The translations under genes and the position numbers were made by a program. The notes beneath the pieces were generated by a model. The model worked only from the letters and a program-made list of their open reading frames with translations, was not told where the DNA came from and ran no database searches. A stretch of DNA of 64,000 bases, from the NCBI GenBank assembly GCA_016789785.1, contig JAEUQE010000001.1:1-64000 (forward strand), read 5' to 3'. Positions within the stretch are counted from its first letter, which is position 1, and every line of letters starts with the position of its first letter. Origin of the DNA: Bryobacterales bacterium. Its GTDB lineage: Bacteria; Acidobacteriota; Terriglobia; Bryobacterales; Bryobacteraceae. Of the stretch, positions 24,468 to 32,532 are shown in pieces.

Positions 24468-25232
24468 ATGCAGATTGCGGGGAAGTCAGCGATTGTGACC
24501 GGAGGCGGTTCCGGCCTTGGTGCGGCGACAGCGAAAATGCTCGCGGCCTCCGGAGCGCGGGTGCTCATTGTCGACCGGAATCAGGCCGCCGCGGAGACCG
24601 TGGCCGCCCCCTTCGACGACGCAGTGGTGGCGGTTGCCGATGTCAGTGATCCCAAGCAGATGGCCGATGCCGTGGAGACCGCGAGAACCCGCTTCGGCTC
24701 AGTGGACATTCTGGTCAACTGCGCCGGGATCGGCGATCCCGCGCGCGTGCTGGGCAAGGAAGGGCCCGTTGCCCTGGAACGATTCGCGCGTGTGATCCAG
24801 GTGAATCTGATCGGCACGTTCAATGCAATTCGTCTCGCCGCGGCTGCGATGGCCACGAATTCCCCTTCGGCGGCGGGCGAGCGTGGCGTGATCCTCAACA
24901 CGGCGTCGATCGCCGCATATGACGGTCAGATCGGCCAGGCGTCCTACGCGGCGTCGAAGGGCGGCGTTGCCGGCATGACCTTGCCCCTGGCTCGCGATCT
25001 GGCGCGCCATGGAATCCGCGTGGTCACTCTCGCGCCGGGCATCTTCGACACGCCGATGCTCGCTGAACTCAGCGACGAAGTCCGGGCTTCCCTTGGTGCC
25101 CAAGTGCCTTTCCCTCCGCGGCTGGGGCGTCCCGAGGAATACGCGCACCTTGCGAAAGCTGTCATCGAGAACGAGATGTTGAATGGAGAAGTGATCCGGC
25201 TGGACGGAGCTCTGAGGATGGGCCCCAAGTAG
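24468..25232 (+). CDS. SDR oxidoreductase, 3-hydroxyacyl-CoA dehydrogenase type II-like
   Basis: Short-chain dehydrogenase, 254 aa. TGGGSGLG near 12 is the cofactor motif, an acidic residue in LIVDRN favours NAD, NCAG near 84, and the catalytic YAASK near 159-163 with a preceding Ser. The overall pattern, including [29 protein letters not shown] near the end, is that of HSD10-type 3-hydroxyacyl-CoA dehydrogenases. A role in short-chain or branched acyl-CoA oxidation is plausible. GAAAGGGAG precedes the ATG, 15 bases after the RraA-like stop, so the two are likely cotranscribed. Confidence 0.88.
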   Translation: MQIAGKSAIVTGGGSGLGAATAKMLAASGARVLIVDRNQAAAETVAAPFDDAVVAVADVSDPKQMADAVETARTRFGSVDILVNCAGIGDPARVLGKEGPVALERFARVIQVNLIGTFNAIRLAAAAMATNSPSAAGERGVILNTASIAAYDGQIGQASYAASKGGVAGMTLPLARDLARHGIRVVTLAPGIFDTPMLAELSDEVRASLGAQVPFPPRLGRPEEYAHLAKAVIENEMLNGEVIRLDGALRMGPK

Positions 25233-25234
25233 GA

Positions 25235-26002
25235 TCATGTCCGCGCGATCGGGATCGTATTGCGCGTGTGCTTTCCGAAATCGTCTGATTCCATCGTATC
25301 GGCACCCGGCCGTTCGGCAGAACGCATGGCTGGGCGATCGTTGGAAGCAACGTCCACCGCGGGTAAGGCCGCCGCACGCCGCAAGGGCAACATCGCTTTC
25401 CACAGCGAGTACAGACAGATGAAGTAGCTCAAGGTGATGACGAGGTTTCCGGTCCACACCAGGTCTCGGGACAACTGCCGCAAGGAGTGCCCGATCGCCA
25501 CTCCCGCGAACTGAACGCCGAAAGCAGCAGCCACCATCAGCATTTGCCGGTCTCGCTTCCGGAGCAGAAGTGTCCACAATGTGAGGTTGAGGAAGATGGA
25601 ACCGAAGTTGATGTTCCGCAGCGTCTGGGTCATCCACAGGTTCTGGTTGGAGTCAAAGGCAAGCCACAGCGAAAAGGCAACGTACAACAAGCCGGCAAAA
25701 ACGAAATGAAGCAGCCTTCCCTTGTTTTCCTTCCGCAACACCTTGGAAAGCATGTGCAACAGCAGTGCGAAGACCAGTGTGTACTGAACCGCTTCCCCGA
25801 TCCAGTAATACTTGGCATTCGCCTTGGTCCACTTCCCGATATCAAAGAACGCTGTGGCCATCACCACGGAGTTCAGAACGTCACTGATGGCGTAGGCCAG
25901 CAGCACCGGATATTGCCGGTACGCCCCCTTGAGCAAGGCGGATATCAGCAACACCTGCAGCAGGATACCGATCCCAAGCGCTATCCACTGCAAAGACTCC
26001 AT
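25235..26002 (-). CDS. multi-pass membrane protein of unknown function
   Basis: A 255-aa protein with about seven hydrophobic segments between residues 5 and 205, and a hydrophilic C-terminal tail of some 45 aa. I do not recognise a named family. Loop residues such as FDIGKWTKANAKYYWIGE resemble sets of uncharacterised acidobacterial membrane proteins. Its ribosome binding site lies in the loop of a hairpin with a strong CsrA-type motif (26008-26025), so translation may be under CsrA control. It is downstream of a hybrid kinase gene in the same direction, 95 bases away. The stop lies 2 bases from the convergent SDR stop. Confidence 0.75.
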   Translation of the reverse strand: MESLQWIALGIGILLQVLLISALLKGAYRQYPVLLAYAISDVLNSVVMATAFFDIGKWTKANAKYYWIGEAVQYTLVFALLLHMLSKVLRKENKGRLLHFVFAGLLYVAFSLWLAFDSNQNLWMTQTLRNINFGSIFLNLTLWTLLLRKRDRQMLMVAAAFGVQFAGVAIGHSLRQLSRDLVWTGNLVITLSYFICLYSLWKAMLPLRRAAALPAVDVASNDRPAMRSAERPGADTMESDDFGKHTRNTIPIART

Positions 26003-26007
26003 GAAAA

Positions 26008-26025
26008 GAACAACCTTCCTTGTTC
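26008..26025 (-). promoter_or_regulatory. CsrA-type hairpin presenting the Shine-Dalgarno in its loop
   Basis: On the minus strand GAACAA pairs perfectly with TTGTTC, and the six-base loop is exactly GGAAGG, the ribosome binding site of the gene starting at 26002. The segment AACAAGGA matches the core of the CsrA consensus RUACARGGAUGU (9 of 12 positions overall). Confidence 0.55.
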
Positions 26026-26097
26026 AAACTCTCTATCGGTCCGTCTCTTCTTTATTGTTAGCCGGAAGTTGGGATTTTTACTATCAGCGAAATAAAC

Positions 26098-27939
26098 CTA
26101 GTCTTTGGAGCGCGTGAGTACTATGCGGACCGTTTGGAGCAGCGCCGCCAGTGAGAACGGCTTCTGTAGGAAGGCCTCGTTGTCAGCCAGGTCGCCCGCT
26201 GACAGCATTCTTTCATCGGAATATCCCGACATGAACACGGCCCGCAGAGCCTTCCGGCTGGAGCGAAGCCTTGTTACAAGTTCGGTGCCCCGCATTTGCG
26301 GGAGCATCACATCACTCACAATCAGGGCAATGTCCCCTACATGATCGCCGGCGATTTTCAGGGCGTCTTCCCCACTGGAAGCTTCCAGAACGTGGTATCC
26401 CTCCCGTCGAAGAACGCGGGCCACCAGCGAAAGAATGCTTTCTTCGTCATCCACCACCATCACTGTCTCCCGCGACGGTGCTGGCGATTCCGGTTGGCTC
26501 GGCTCAGGGGCCACTGCCACTGGCGCCGGTTCGGGTAGCGCGGCCATCGGAAACCATGCTTCATACTCGCCTTCCAGTTCGCCCGTGCGAAGCAGCCGGA
26601 GGCTTGCACCCACGTTGCGAAGCATGACGTGGGCGAATGCAGCGCCTTTTCCCACACCATGAAACGGCTCGTTCCAGCGTGCTTCCAACTCGGCTGTCAG
26701 GTTGCGTACCGGCCCGGCGCGCAACACGATTGCCCGTCCCGCTGGCGTCCCGGAACTGAACGCGGCAATGGAATCCTCCTGGCTGGCACGGATGTAGGCG
26801 GCGCCGTCCACCGTGCTCAACAATTCCCGAAGCGCCATCTCCAACTGCTGCGGATCCACCTCCACAGGCGCGGGCTGTGCGCTTTGGCGAAGCTCCGCGG
26901 GCAAGTTCAGCCCCACCAGGAACTCGTTGAGATCCAACACCTTGCGCTGGGAGGAAGGCGGGCGTCCAAGTGCGACAAGCTGCTGGCTGATGCCACTGAA
27001 CCTCTCAGTGGCCTTCAGCGCTTCCGCAAGGCTCTCTTTGCGTGGGTCATCTTCCGGAAGACCCTGCATCGCTTCCTCGACGTTGAGCTGAAGCACCATC
27101 AGAATGTTGTTGAAGTCGTGTGCCAGCTTACCGGCGAACCTTCCCGCGGCTTCACTCTTCTCCGCGTCCACAATGCGACGGACTTCGTCGCGTCTCGCGG
27201 ACACATCCATGGTCCACACCTGGAGCGAGGGAGGCTCGCCTTCGATCCTCCGCACCTCGTCCGAGAGCCAGATCAGGCTTCCATCCTGCCGCAGCGCGCG
27301 GTAATCGACACTCGCATTCTTGCCCGACGCCAGTACCGCCTGGTAGATTCGGGCGACCCTCGGCCCGTCTTCAGGATGGACTCGCTCATTCCAGCGCTCC
27401 ACCTCGGCCGTGCCGATCAGCGCGCCTGCGTCACGGTTGGCGAACTCGATCCGGCTGCCCGTGGAATCCAGTCTCCACAGCAGCCCGGGCAGGTTCTCGA
27501 GGAAGGGGTGTCCCGGCGGTGTGGCCGGACTGGCATCTTCCACCACCACCACCACATCCCTGCCGTCATCGCCAAACCAGTCAGGAAAAGGAATCGCTGT
27601 CAGACGGAGCTGCCGCGCCTTCCCGGATGCGCCTCGCCACGAAAATGGAACCGCATCGCCCGTGATTCCGGATTCCCGGCACTCGGAAATGCAGGTCTGC
27701 ACCGCCGGGTCGGGAAGAAGCTCCACCAAGGAAATCCGCGCAGCTTCTTCATGTGTCAGTTCGAAGTATCGCCGGAAGGCGCGATTCACCGAGAGGAGGG
27801 AAGCGTCGTTGCCGGCAACCGCAACCCCGATGGGGAGCGTGGCAATGATCTCCTGAAAATAGCGTTTCTCATTCTCCACCAGCGTGAGTAGCTTGGCTAC
27901 ATCACGCGGTGTCCAGAATTCGAGATCAATGCGCTCCAA
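26098..27939 (-). CDS. PAS-PAS hybrid histidine kinase with receiver, kinase core degraded
   Basis: A 613-aa cytosolic protein: two PAS domains (about 24-135 and 145-250), a HisKA-type dimerisation region with H274 in AHDFNN, an ATPase-like region (about 340-480) and a C-terminal receiver (about 495-613, VVDDEES... with acceptor Asp in SDVMLP and Lys in LQKPF). The ATPase region lacks the usual Asn of the N box (LRELLSTVDGA replaces NLLxNAxDA) and the DxGxG box, though a GKG remnant is present. ATP binding is therefore doubtful. I chose TTG 27939 because GGAGAGG lies 6 bases upstream and plausible coding sequence (LERIDLEFWTPRDVAKLL) starts there; longer in-frame options run into the divergent gene. 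Confidence 0.85.
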   Translation of the reverse strand: MERIDLEFWTPRDVAKLLTLVENEKRYFQEIIATLPIGVAVAGNDASLLSVNRAFRRYFELTHEEAARISLVELLPDPAVQTCISECRESGITGDAVPFSWRGASGKARQLRLTAIPFPDWFGDDGRDVVVVVEDASPATPPGHPFLENLPGLLWRLDSTGSRIEFANRDAGALIGTAEVERWNERVHPEDGPRVARIYQAVLASGKNASVDYRALRQDGSLIWLSDEVRRIEGEPPSLQVWTMDVSARRDEVRRIVDAEKSEAAGRFAGKLAHDFNNILMVLQLNVEEAMQGLPEDDPRKESLAEALKATERFSGISQQLVALGRPPSSQRKVLDLNEFLVGLNLPAELRQSAQPAPVEVDPQQLEMALRELLSTVDGAAYIRASQEDSIAAFSSGTPAGRAIVLRAGPVRNLTAELEARWNEPFHGVGKGAAFAHVMLRNVGASLRLLRTGELEGEYEAWFPMAALPEPAPVAVAPEPSQPESPAPSRETVMVVDDEESILSLVARVLRREGYHVLEASSGEDALKIAGDHVGDIALIVSDVMLPQMRGTELVTRLRSSRKALRAVFMSGYSDERMLSAGDLADNEAFLQKPFSLAALLQTVRIVLTRSKD

Positions 27940-28054
27940 ACGATACCTCTCCCACGCTCCGAGTTTCGTCGACGCGGAGCGAAGCGGCAATAGGCCAAAC
28001 TGGTGGAATCCACATGGTACTTCGGGAGGCTTTGGGCTGGTACGATGCGATAGG

Positions 28055-28975
28055 ATGCCGCAACCGCCGATCCCCACTTACCTTCTCTCCCTGCCGGAGC
28101 GAATTCTGCGGTCCGCCACCGCGCTGGCGGGCGGGATCGTCCAGCAGGTCACAGCCGTGGCGCTGCCCGCAGGCTTGCGCCGGACCCGCCTCTATCGCTC
28201 CCTGGTGGACACCACACTACGGTTCCTGATTGAGAACGTGGGTCAGGTGGAAGGGGTCTATCCGTCTGATGAGAAGCTCGCCGAAGACTTCCTGGCCCGG
28301 CGGGCGGCCGGCAATGGCATCGAATTCGCGGGTATCCTCGCCTTTCGAGCTTCGCCCGTGTGGGTGATGGCCGCGCTGGCCGACCTTTCCGGCACAGGGA
28401 GGAGCCTGATCCGCGAGATCTCGGAGAGCCTCAAGAACGAAGGGCTGCTTCCTCCCGATGCCACCTTCGACACGGCCGACCAGATTCTCGACGGGTTGGA
28501 GCAGACCGCGGGCCAAGTGGCGGAAACCATCAACACGCCGCCTCTCGATATCGCCCAACTCCGCGCGGAACTTGCAGCGATCCGGCGTCACGCGGCGGCG
28601 ATCCCACCCAGGAACTTGCCCTCGCTTTCCATGCTGGAGGGACAGTGGGACGAACTGAAAGCGGTGGCGGCGAAGGAGAACCGGTCCCCGGTCGAGATGT
28701 CAGGGGTGCTGGCGATTTCCGCGCTCCGTAACCTGCCGGACAATGTCCGGTGGCTGTCGCTGTGTGCGGGGAACGCCGCGAAAACTACAGGCGGATTCTT
28801 CGCCGGCGCGCTGCTGGACCACTACCGGACCGCGCTCGACGAAATCCGCCGCGAAGGCTATCTTCGCTACTGGATCCGCGAGTTCCGGCCCTACCTGTTG
28901 GCGGCGGCAAGGCAATTCTCGCCCGGCAAGCGTTCACTTACCGAACGCCTTACACAGCAACTGTTGCGTAAGTGA
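28055..28975 (+). CDS. conserved-looking protein of unknown function
   Basis: A 306-aa, mostly helical protein with no signal peptide. I do not recognise a functional family. A dense, well-ordered region at about 35-130 (RLYRSLVDTTLRFLIENVGQ, FRASPVWVMAALADLSGTG) has the look of a conserved domain that could touch the membrane surface. It is divergent from the hybrid kinase and overlaps the convergent DUF4388 gene by 26 bases at the 3' end. ATG 28055 is chosen as the first Met of the structured part; the ribosome binding site is poor. Confidence 0.75.
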   Translation: MPQPPIPTYLLSLPERILRSATALAGGIVQQVTAVALPAGLRRTRLYRSLVDTTLRFLIENVGQVEGVYPSDEKLAEDFLARRAAGNGIEFAGILAFRASPVWVMAALADLSGTGRSLIREISESLKNEGLLPPDATFDTADQILDGLEQTAGQVAETINTPPLDIAQLRAELAAIRRHAAAIPPRNLPSLSMLEGQWDELKAVAAKENRSPVEMSGVLAISALRNLPDNVRWLSLCAGNAAKTTGGFFAGALLDHYRTALDEIRREGYLRYWIREFRPYLLAAARQFSPGKRSLTERLTQQLLRK

Positions 28976-30440
28976 GTTGCATCACTTCCTGCAAGCGATG
29001 TAACTCATAGCGCTCCGGATCACCTAGGTTCTGAGCCTTCAACCGGACGGCCAGCAGGTTTTCGCTGCCCACGATGGGTGCGATCGCAATGGTCGCCTTC
29101 TTCCCGCCAATCACCAGAAAGTCCTGATCGCCCAAACCCTGCAGCCGTGAATAGCGGTTCACGCGGTCATAGACTTCGAACAGGGCGCGCGCCTCGAAAA
29201 ACGCGGCCTCGTCCGACGGATTGCACGACAGCAGGTGATCGAAGCTCACCACAGCCACGGAGGCGAAAAACGTCGAGCCCGAATTCGGTTCTTTCGCGGG
29301 CGCAACGTCAAAGTCCGGAAACGAAAGTGGCTCTTCCGGATTGAGTTCGTCCATCCCCTGTGCCCGTGCGGCACTCCCGGCTCCGTTGACGGCAGGCCCG
29401 GCAGCCTCCAGCACTTCGTGCAAAGAGAGCATGTCGGTCGGCTCGTCCACCCGGATTTCCGGCTCGGCGTCCGCAGTGAAGGCGGGAAACTCGTCAGGCT
29501 CATCCATCGACCGCTCCGCACCATCCAACTCAGGTGGCGCGGACGGCGCCGCCCAAGCCGGCGAGGAATCGGTGTCCAGTTGAGCGAGAACTGGGAAGTC
29601 GGTTGGCTCCTCCACCGACGGCTCCTCCGTCCGGGGAGGTTGGGGCGCTGCCGCGGCTGGAGCGGGTTTCGTCGCCGCAACAACCGAAGGCGGTACGGAA
29701 GCCGATCCGTTGAAAGAAACCCGATTGGCGCCTTGTGGCTGGGTTGCATTCTGCAACTGCAGCGACCGCAGATCGGTCAACGCCCGATCGAGATTCGGGC
29801 TGACGAACGATGGGAAATCCCGGTATTCGAAACGGCACGGCGTCCACGAGAGCAAACGCGCGGCCGCCGTGGTCCCCGACATCCGGCCAACCTCGCAATA
29901 CACCGCACGGCCGGCCTGGATACAGAAGTCGCCGCTCTCTCCCGATTCATGCGTCACCCGGATCCACGCCGCATCGGGGCAATGGACGAGTGCCTCCATC
30001 AGATCCAGAGGCGTCAAGTCATTCCGGGCCATCTGGTCGAATTCCTGGCAGCACTGATCCAGCAGCCGCGAGATCGGGGTAGCTTCCATACCGGATCGCA
30101 CCACTCGCATCACCGATTGCCCCGCTGGCAAACCTCCAGGGGCATCGTCACAAAAAACCACAAAGCGAGGGGGCCGCTCCTTGCTCAAACCCTCAATCAC
30201 GAACTCGGCGGTGCCCGGCTTGGTGGGATGTCCGTATAGTAAGACTGCGGCGATGGTACCACGCCGCAACAGCTTGATAGCGTCCTCTACCTTCACCACA
30301 GACACGATTTCGTAGCCAGGATGATTCTGCCTAAGTTCTTGAAGCTTCGAGACAAACGGTGCATCCTCCGGCGCCACGGCGAGGATATTGAACTGTGCCG
30401 CTGAGCCGTGAGAGAGATCGGGATTGCTCTTTGCGAACAT
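28950..30440 (-). CDS. DUF4388 (PATAN-like) protein with degenerate receiver and roadblock-like end
   Basis: A 496-aa protein. Residues about 16-130 look like a receiver fold, but the phosphoacceptor position reads VLLYG instead of VLLD and the acidic pair is missing, so it should not be phosphorylated. A DUF4388 domain follows (about 142-210, LTPLDLMEALVHC...AGRAVYCEVG...FEYRDF). A long acidic, Pro/Ala-rich linker (about 215-400) leads to a compact C-terminal domain (about 400-496) that resembles roadblock/LC7 or profilin-like folds. DUF4388 proteins accompany type IV pilus and gliding chemosensory clusters in several phyla. It is divergent from such an operon here. ATG 30440 has GGATC upstream. 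Confidence 0.78.
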   Translation of the reverse strand: MFAKSNPDLSHGSAAQFNILAVAPEDAPFVSKLQELRQNHPGYEIVSVVKVEDAIKLLRRGTIAAVLLYGHPTKPGTAEFVIEGLSKERPPRFVVFCDDAPGGLPAGQSVMRVVRSGMEATPISRLLDQCCQEFDQMARNDLTPLDLMEALVHCPDAAWIRVTHESGESGDFCIQAGRAVYCEVGRMSGTTAAARLLSWTPCRFEYRDFPSFVSPNLDRALTDLRSLQLQNATQPQGANRVSFNGSASVPPSVVAATKPAPAAAAPQPPRTEEPSVEEPTDFPVLAQLDTDSSPAWAAPSAPPELDGAERSMDEPDEFPAFTADAEPEIRVDEPTDMLSLHEVLEAAGPAVNGAGSAARAQGMDELNPEEPLSFPDFDVAPAKEPNSGSTFFASVAVVSFDHLLSCNPSDEAAFFEARALFEVYDRVNRYSRLQGLGDQDFLVIGGKKATIAIAPIVGSENLLAVRLKAQNLGDPERYELHRLQEVMQLTYATVAV

Positions 30441-30644
30441 CGAAGATCCGTTTCTGCTTGTAACTATAAGCCACGCCCTCCCGCGAGTGATAGACGGCGA
30501 AGCACCTATTTTCCATCCCCCTCGTTCGAGGGTGAAATTCGTTAGGGGTTCCACCCTATACAGTAAGGTTTCCAAGAGCCGTTAATACAGATGTAAGCGT
30601 TAAGTACTCAGGCCCCGGTAACGGGCCTCACCGCAAGGGAAACT

Positions 30645-32084
30645 ATGGCCCAAACTCAGGATGCTCTTCTGCTTCGTGAAGCTGTCACGGCAGCGAAGGT
30701 TGGCAACAAGGCAGCCGCCCGTCAATTGCTCCGGCAGGCGAGCGTGCATAATCCGAATAACGAGTTGGTCTGGCTGTGGCGAGCGTCGCTTTCTGAGTCG
30801 CCCAAGGAAGCCATTTTCTATCTCGGAGAAGTACTTCGAATCAATCCGCAGAATCAAAAGGCGACCGCCTGGCTTGAGAAGTGCAAGGGGCAATCGCCCT
30901 CGACGGCCCCGCCCGATGGCCCCAAACCGGTTGGCCAGAACCTCTCCCAGCCACCGGAGCCGGCGCCTACCAGCGCGGCGCCCCTCGCTTCCACCCCGCC
31001 CAGCTATCCAGCAGTCTCGAACCCCTCGCCAATTCCGATGCCCGCCGCGACGCCTGCCGCCCAGCCTTCCATTGCCGCGCACACCACCTATGCGACGTCG
31101 GCCCAGCCGAAACCCCAGGCCGTGGCTCAAGCGGCGCAACCTATGGCTCAGCAAGCCGCGATCGGAGGGCAGGGAACCGCGAGCATACAGACGCTGGCGA
31201 AGAACGTCCAGGCCAACGCACACACCGCGGTGGAAACGGTTACGGCAGGCGCCAGTGTTCGCGTCGCCGAGAGCCGTCTGGCGGACACCACAGCCGGCAA
31301 GCTTTTGGAGAACCGCCCCAAGCCGACCGTGATCCCGTTCGTGGCAACAAAGAGTTCTCCAGCGCCCGCTCTGAAAGCCCCCGCTACTCCCGATCCTGCC
31401 CACAAATGGCGTTGCCCGTTCTGCTCCCACGGAAACAGCACGCCCCAGAAGCGCTGCCCCACCTGCCATGCCATCACGATTCTTGAAGATCTGAAGGAAC
31501 TCGAGAAGAACGAAGGCGTTCAGGAGAAATTTGTTCGCGACGCGCTGGCCCGCTATGAAGCTACTCCCGCCGAAAAGCGCAGCTTCGAGCAGAACACCGC
31601 GCTGGCGCTCGGCCACCTCAACTTACGCGAAGCCACGCGCGCCATCCCCTATTTGAAAGCGGCCACCGCTCAACGCAAGAACGAGTGGGCGATGCTTGGC
31701 GTTCTCGATCAGCTCCAGTGGCGTAAGGTGATTCTCGTTGTGGATGACAGTTTGACCATTCGCAAAGCGCTGTCATCGATCCTCGAAAAGAATGACTACC
31801 GTGTGCTTACCGCCGAGGATGGCTCACACGCCCTCGAGCAGTTGAATGAGACTGTGCCCGATCTGGTCCTCCTCGACATCACCATGCCGTGGATGGACGG
31901 ATATCAGGTCTGCAAGCACATCAAAGAGAAGGCGCTCACGCGCAAGGTACCGGTGGTGATGCTTTCGGGCAAGGACGGGCTGTTCGACAAGGTGCGCGGC
32001 AAACTCGCCGGCTGCAACGACTATGTCACCAAGCCCTTCGATCCCGATGGTCTCCTGAAGACCATCAAGAAGTACCTGCCATGA
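30645..32084 (+). CDS. TPR - zinc ribbon - receiver response regulator (PilG-like position)
   Basis: A 479-aa protein opening the chemosensory operon. Residues about 5-80 form TPR-like helices (AARQLLRQASVHNPNN, GEVLRINPQN). A Pro/Ala-rich linker leads to a zinc ribbon (about 255-275, CPFC...CPTC), then more helices (about 285-350), and a receiver domain at about 361-479 with VVDDS, acceptor Asp in LLDITMPWMDG and KPF. The receiver resembles those of PilG. No DNA-binding domain follows, so output is probably through protein contact. AGGGA lies before the ATG. No close named homologue with this exact domain order comes to mind. Confidence 0.85.
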   Translation: MAQTQDALLLREAVTAAKVGNKAAARQLLRQASVHNPNNELVWLWRASLSESPKEAIFYLGEVLRINPQNQKATAWLEKCKGQSPSTAPPDGPKPVGQNLSQPPEPAPTSAAPLASTPPSYPAVSNPSPIPMPAATPAAQPSIAAHTTYATSAQPKPQAVAQAAQPMAQQAAIGGQGTASIQTLAKNVQANAHTAVETVTAGASVRVAESRLADTTAGKLLENRPKPTVIPFVATKSSPAPALKAPATPDPAHKWRCPFCSHGNSTPQKRCPTCHAITILEDLKELEKNEGVQEKFVRDALARYEATPAEKRSFEQNTALALGHLNLREATRAIPYLKAATAQRKNEWAMLGVLDQLQWRKVILVVDDSLTIRKALSSILEKNDYRVLTAEDGSHALEQLNETVPDLVLLDITMPWMDGYQVCKHIKEKALTRKVPVVMLSGKDGLFDKVRGKLAGCNDYVTKPFDPDGLLKTIKKYLP

Positions 32085-32139
32085 GTGGCGCCAGCAAACA
32101 CCGAAGGCCCAATTCGTTCTCACAGAGAGACAAATCCCA

Positions 32140-32520
32140 ATGAGAGAAAAGTCGATTCTGGTGGTAGACGACAGCCCAACCGAACTGAAGCTGCTCACGA
32201 AGCTGTTGGAGGGGTGCGGCTATCAGTTCACGACCGCCACCGATGGCGAGGAAGCCTTGCAGAAGGCCATCCAGCAGAAGCCGGATCTGATGCTGCTGGA
32301 CGTGGTTCTGCCGAAACGGAGCGGTTTCCAGGTGTGCAGGCAGCTCAAGATGTCCCCGGATACGCAGGGCATCAAGATCATTGTGGTGAGCAGCAAAAAC
32401 CAGGAGTCCGACCGCTACTGGGGGCTCAAGCAAGGCGCGGATGCCTACATCTGCAAACCCGTAAAGCAAGAGGAGTTGCTGACTGCGATTGCACAGCAGC
32501 TCGGCACTGGGCCGGCCTAA
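32140..32520 (+). CDS. single-domain response regulator (PilH/CheY-like)
   Basis: A 126-aa stand-alone receiver. VVDDSPTE gives the acidic pair, LLDVVLPKRSG the acceptor Asp near 53, VVSS the conserved Ser, and CKPVK the Lys. In Pil-Chp systems two receivers, PilG and PilH, sit next to each other and act in opposite directions on twitching; the same layout is seen here. It lies 55 bases after the first receiver gene and 12 before the CheW gene. Confidence 0.9.
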   Translation: MREKSILVVDDSPTELKLLTKLLEGCGYQFTTATDGEEALQKAIQQKPDLMLLDVVLPKRSGFQVCRQLKMSPDTQGIKIIVVSSKNQESDRYWGLKQGADAYICKPVKQEELLTAIAQQLGTGPA

Positions 32521-32532
32521 TCAGAGGACCAG

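Noticed and set aside
26629..27891. 420-codon plus-strand frame opposite the hybrid kinase
   Set aside because: Arg/His/Pro-rich antisense sequence with no domain; the minus strand has PAS, HisKA and receiver motifs.
30590..30644. Possible cyclic-di-GMP riboswitch before the chemosensory operon
   Set aside because: A GC hairpin (GGCCCCGGTAACGGGCC) is present, but the conserved GEMM core sequence is not.
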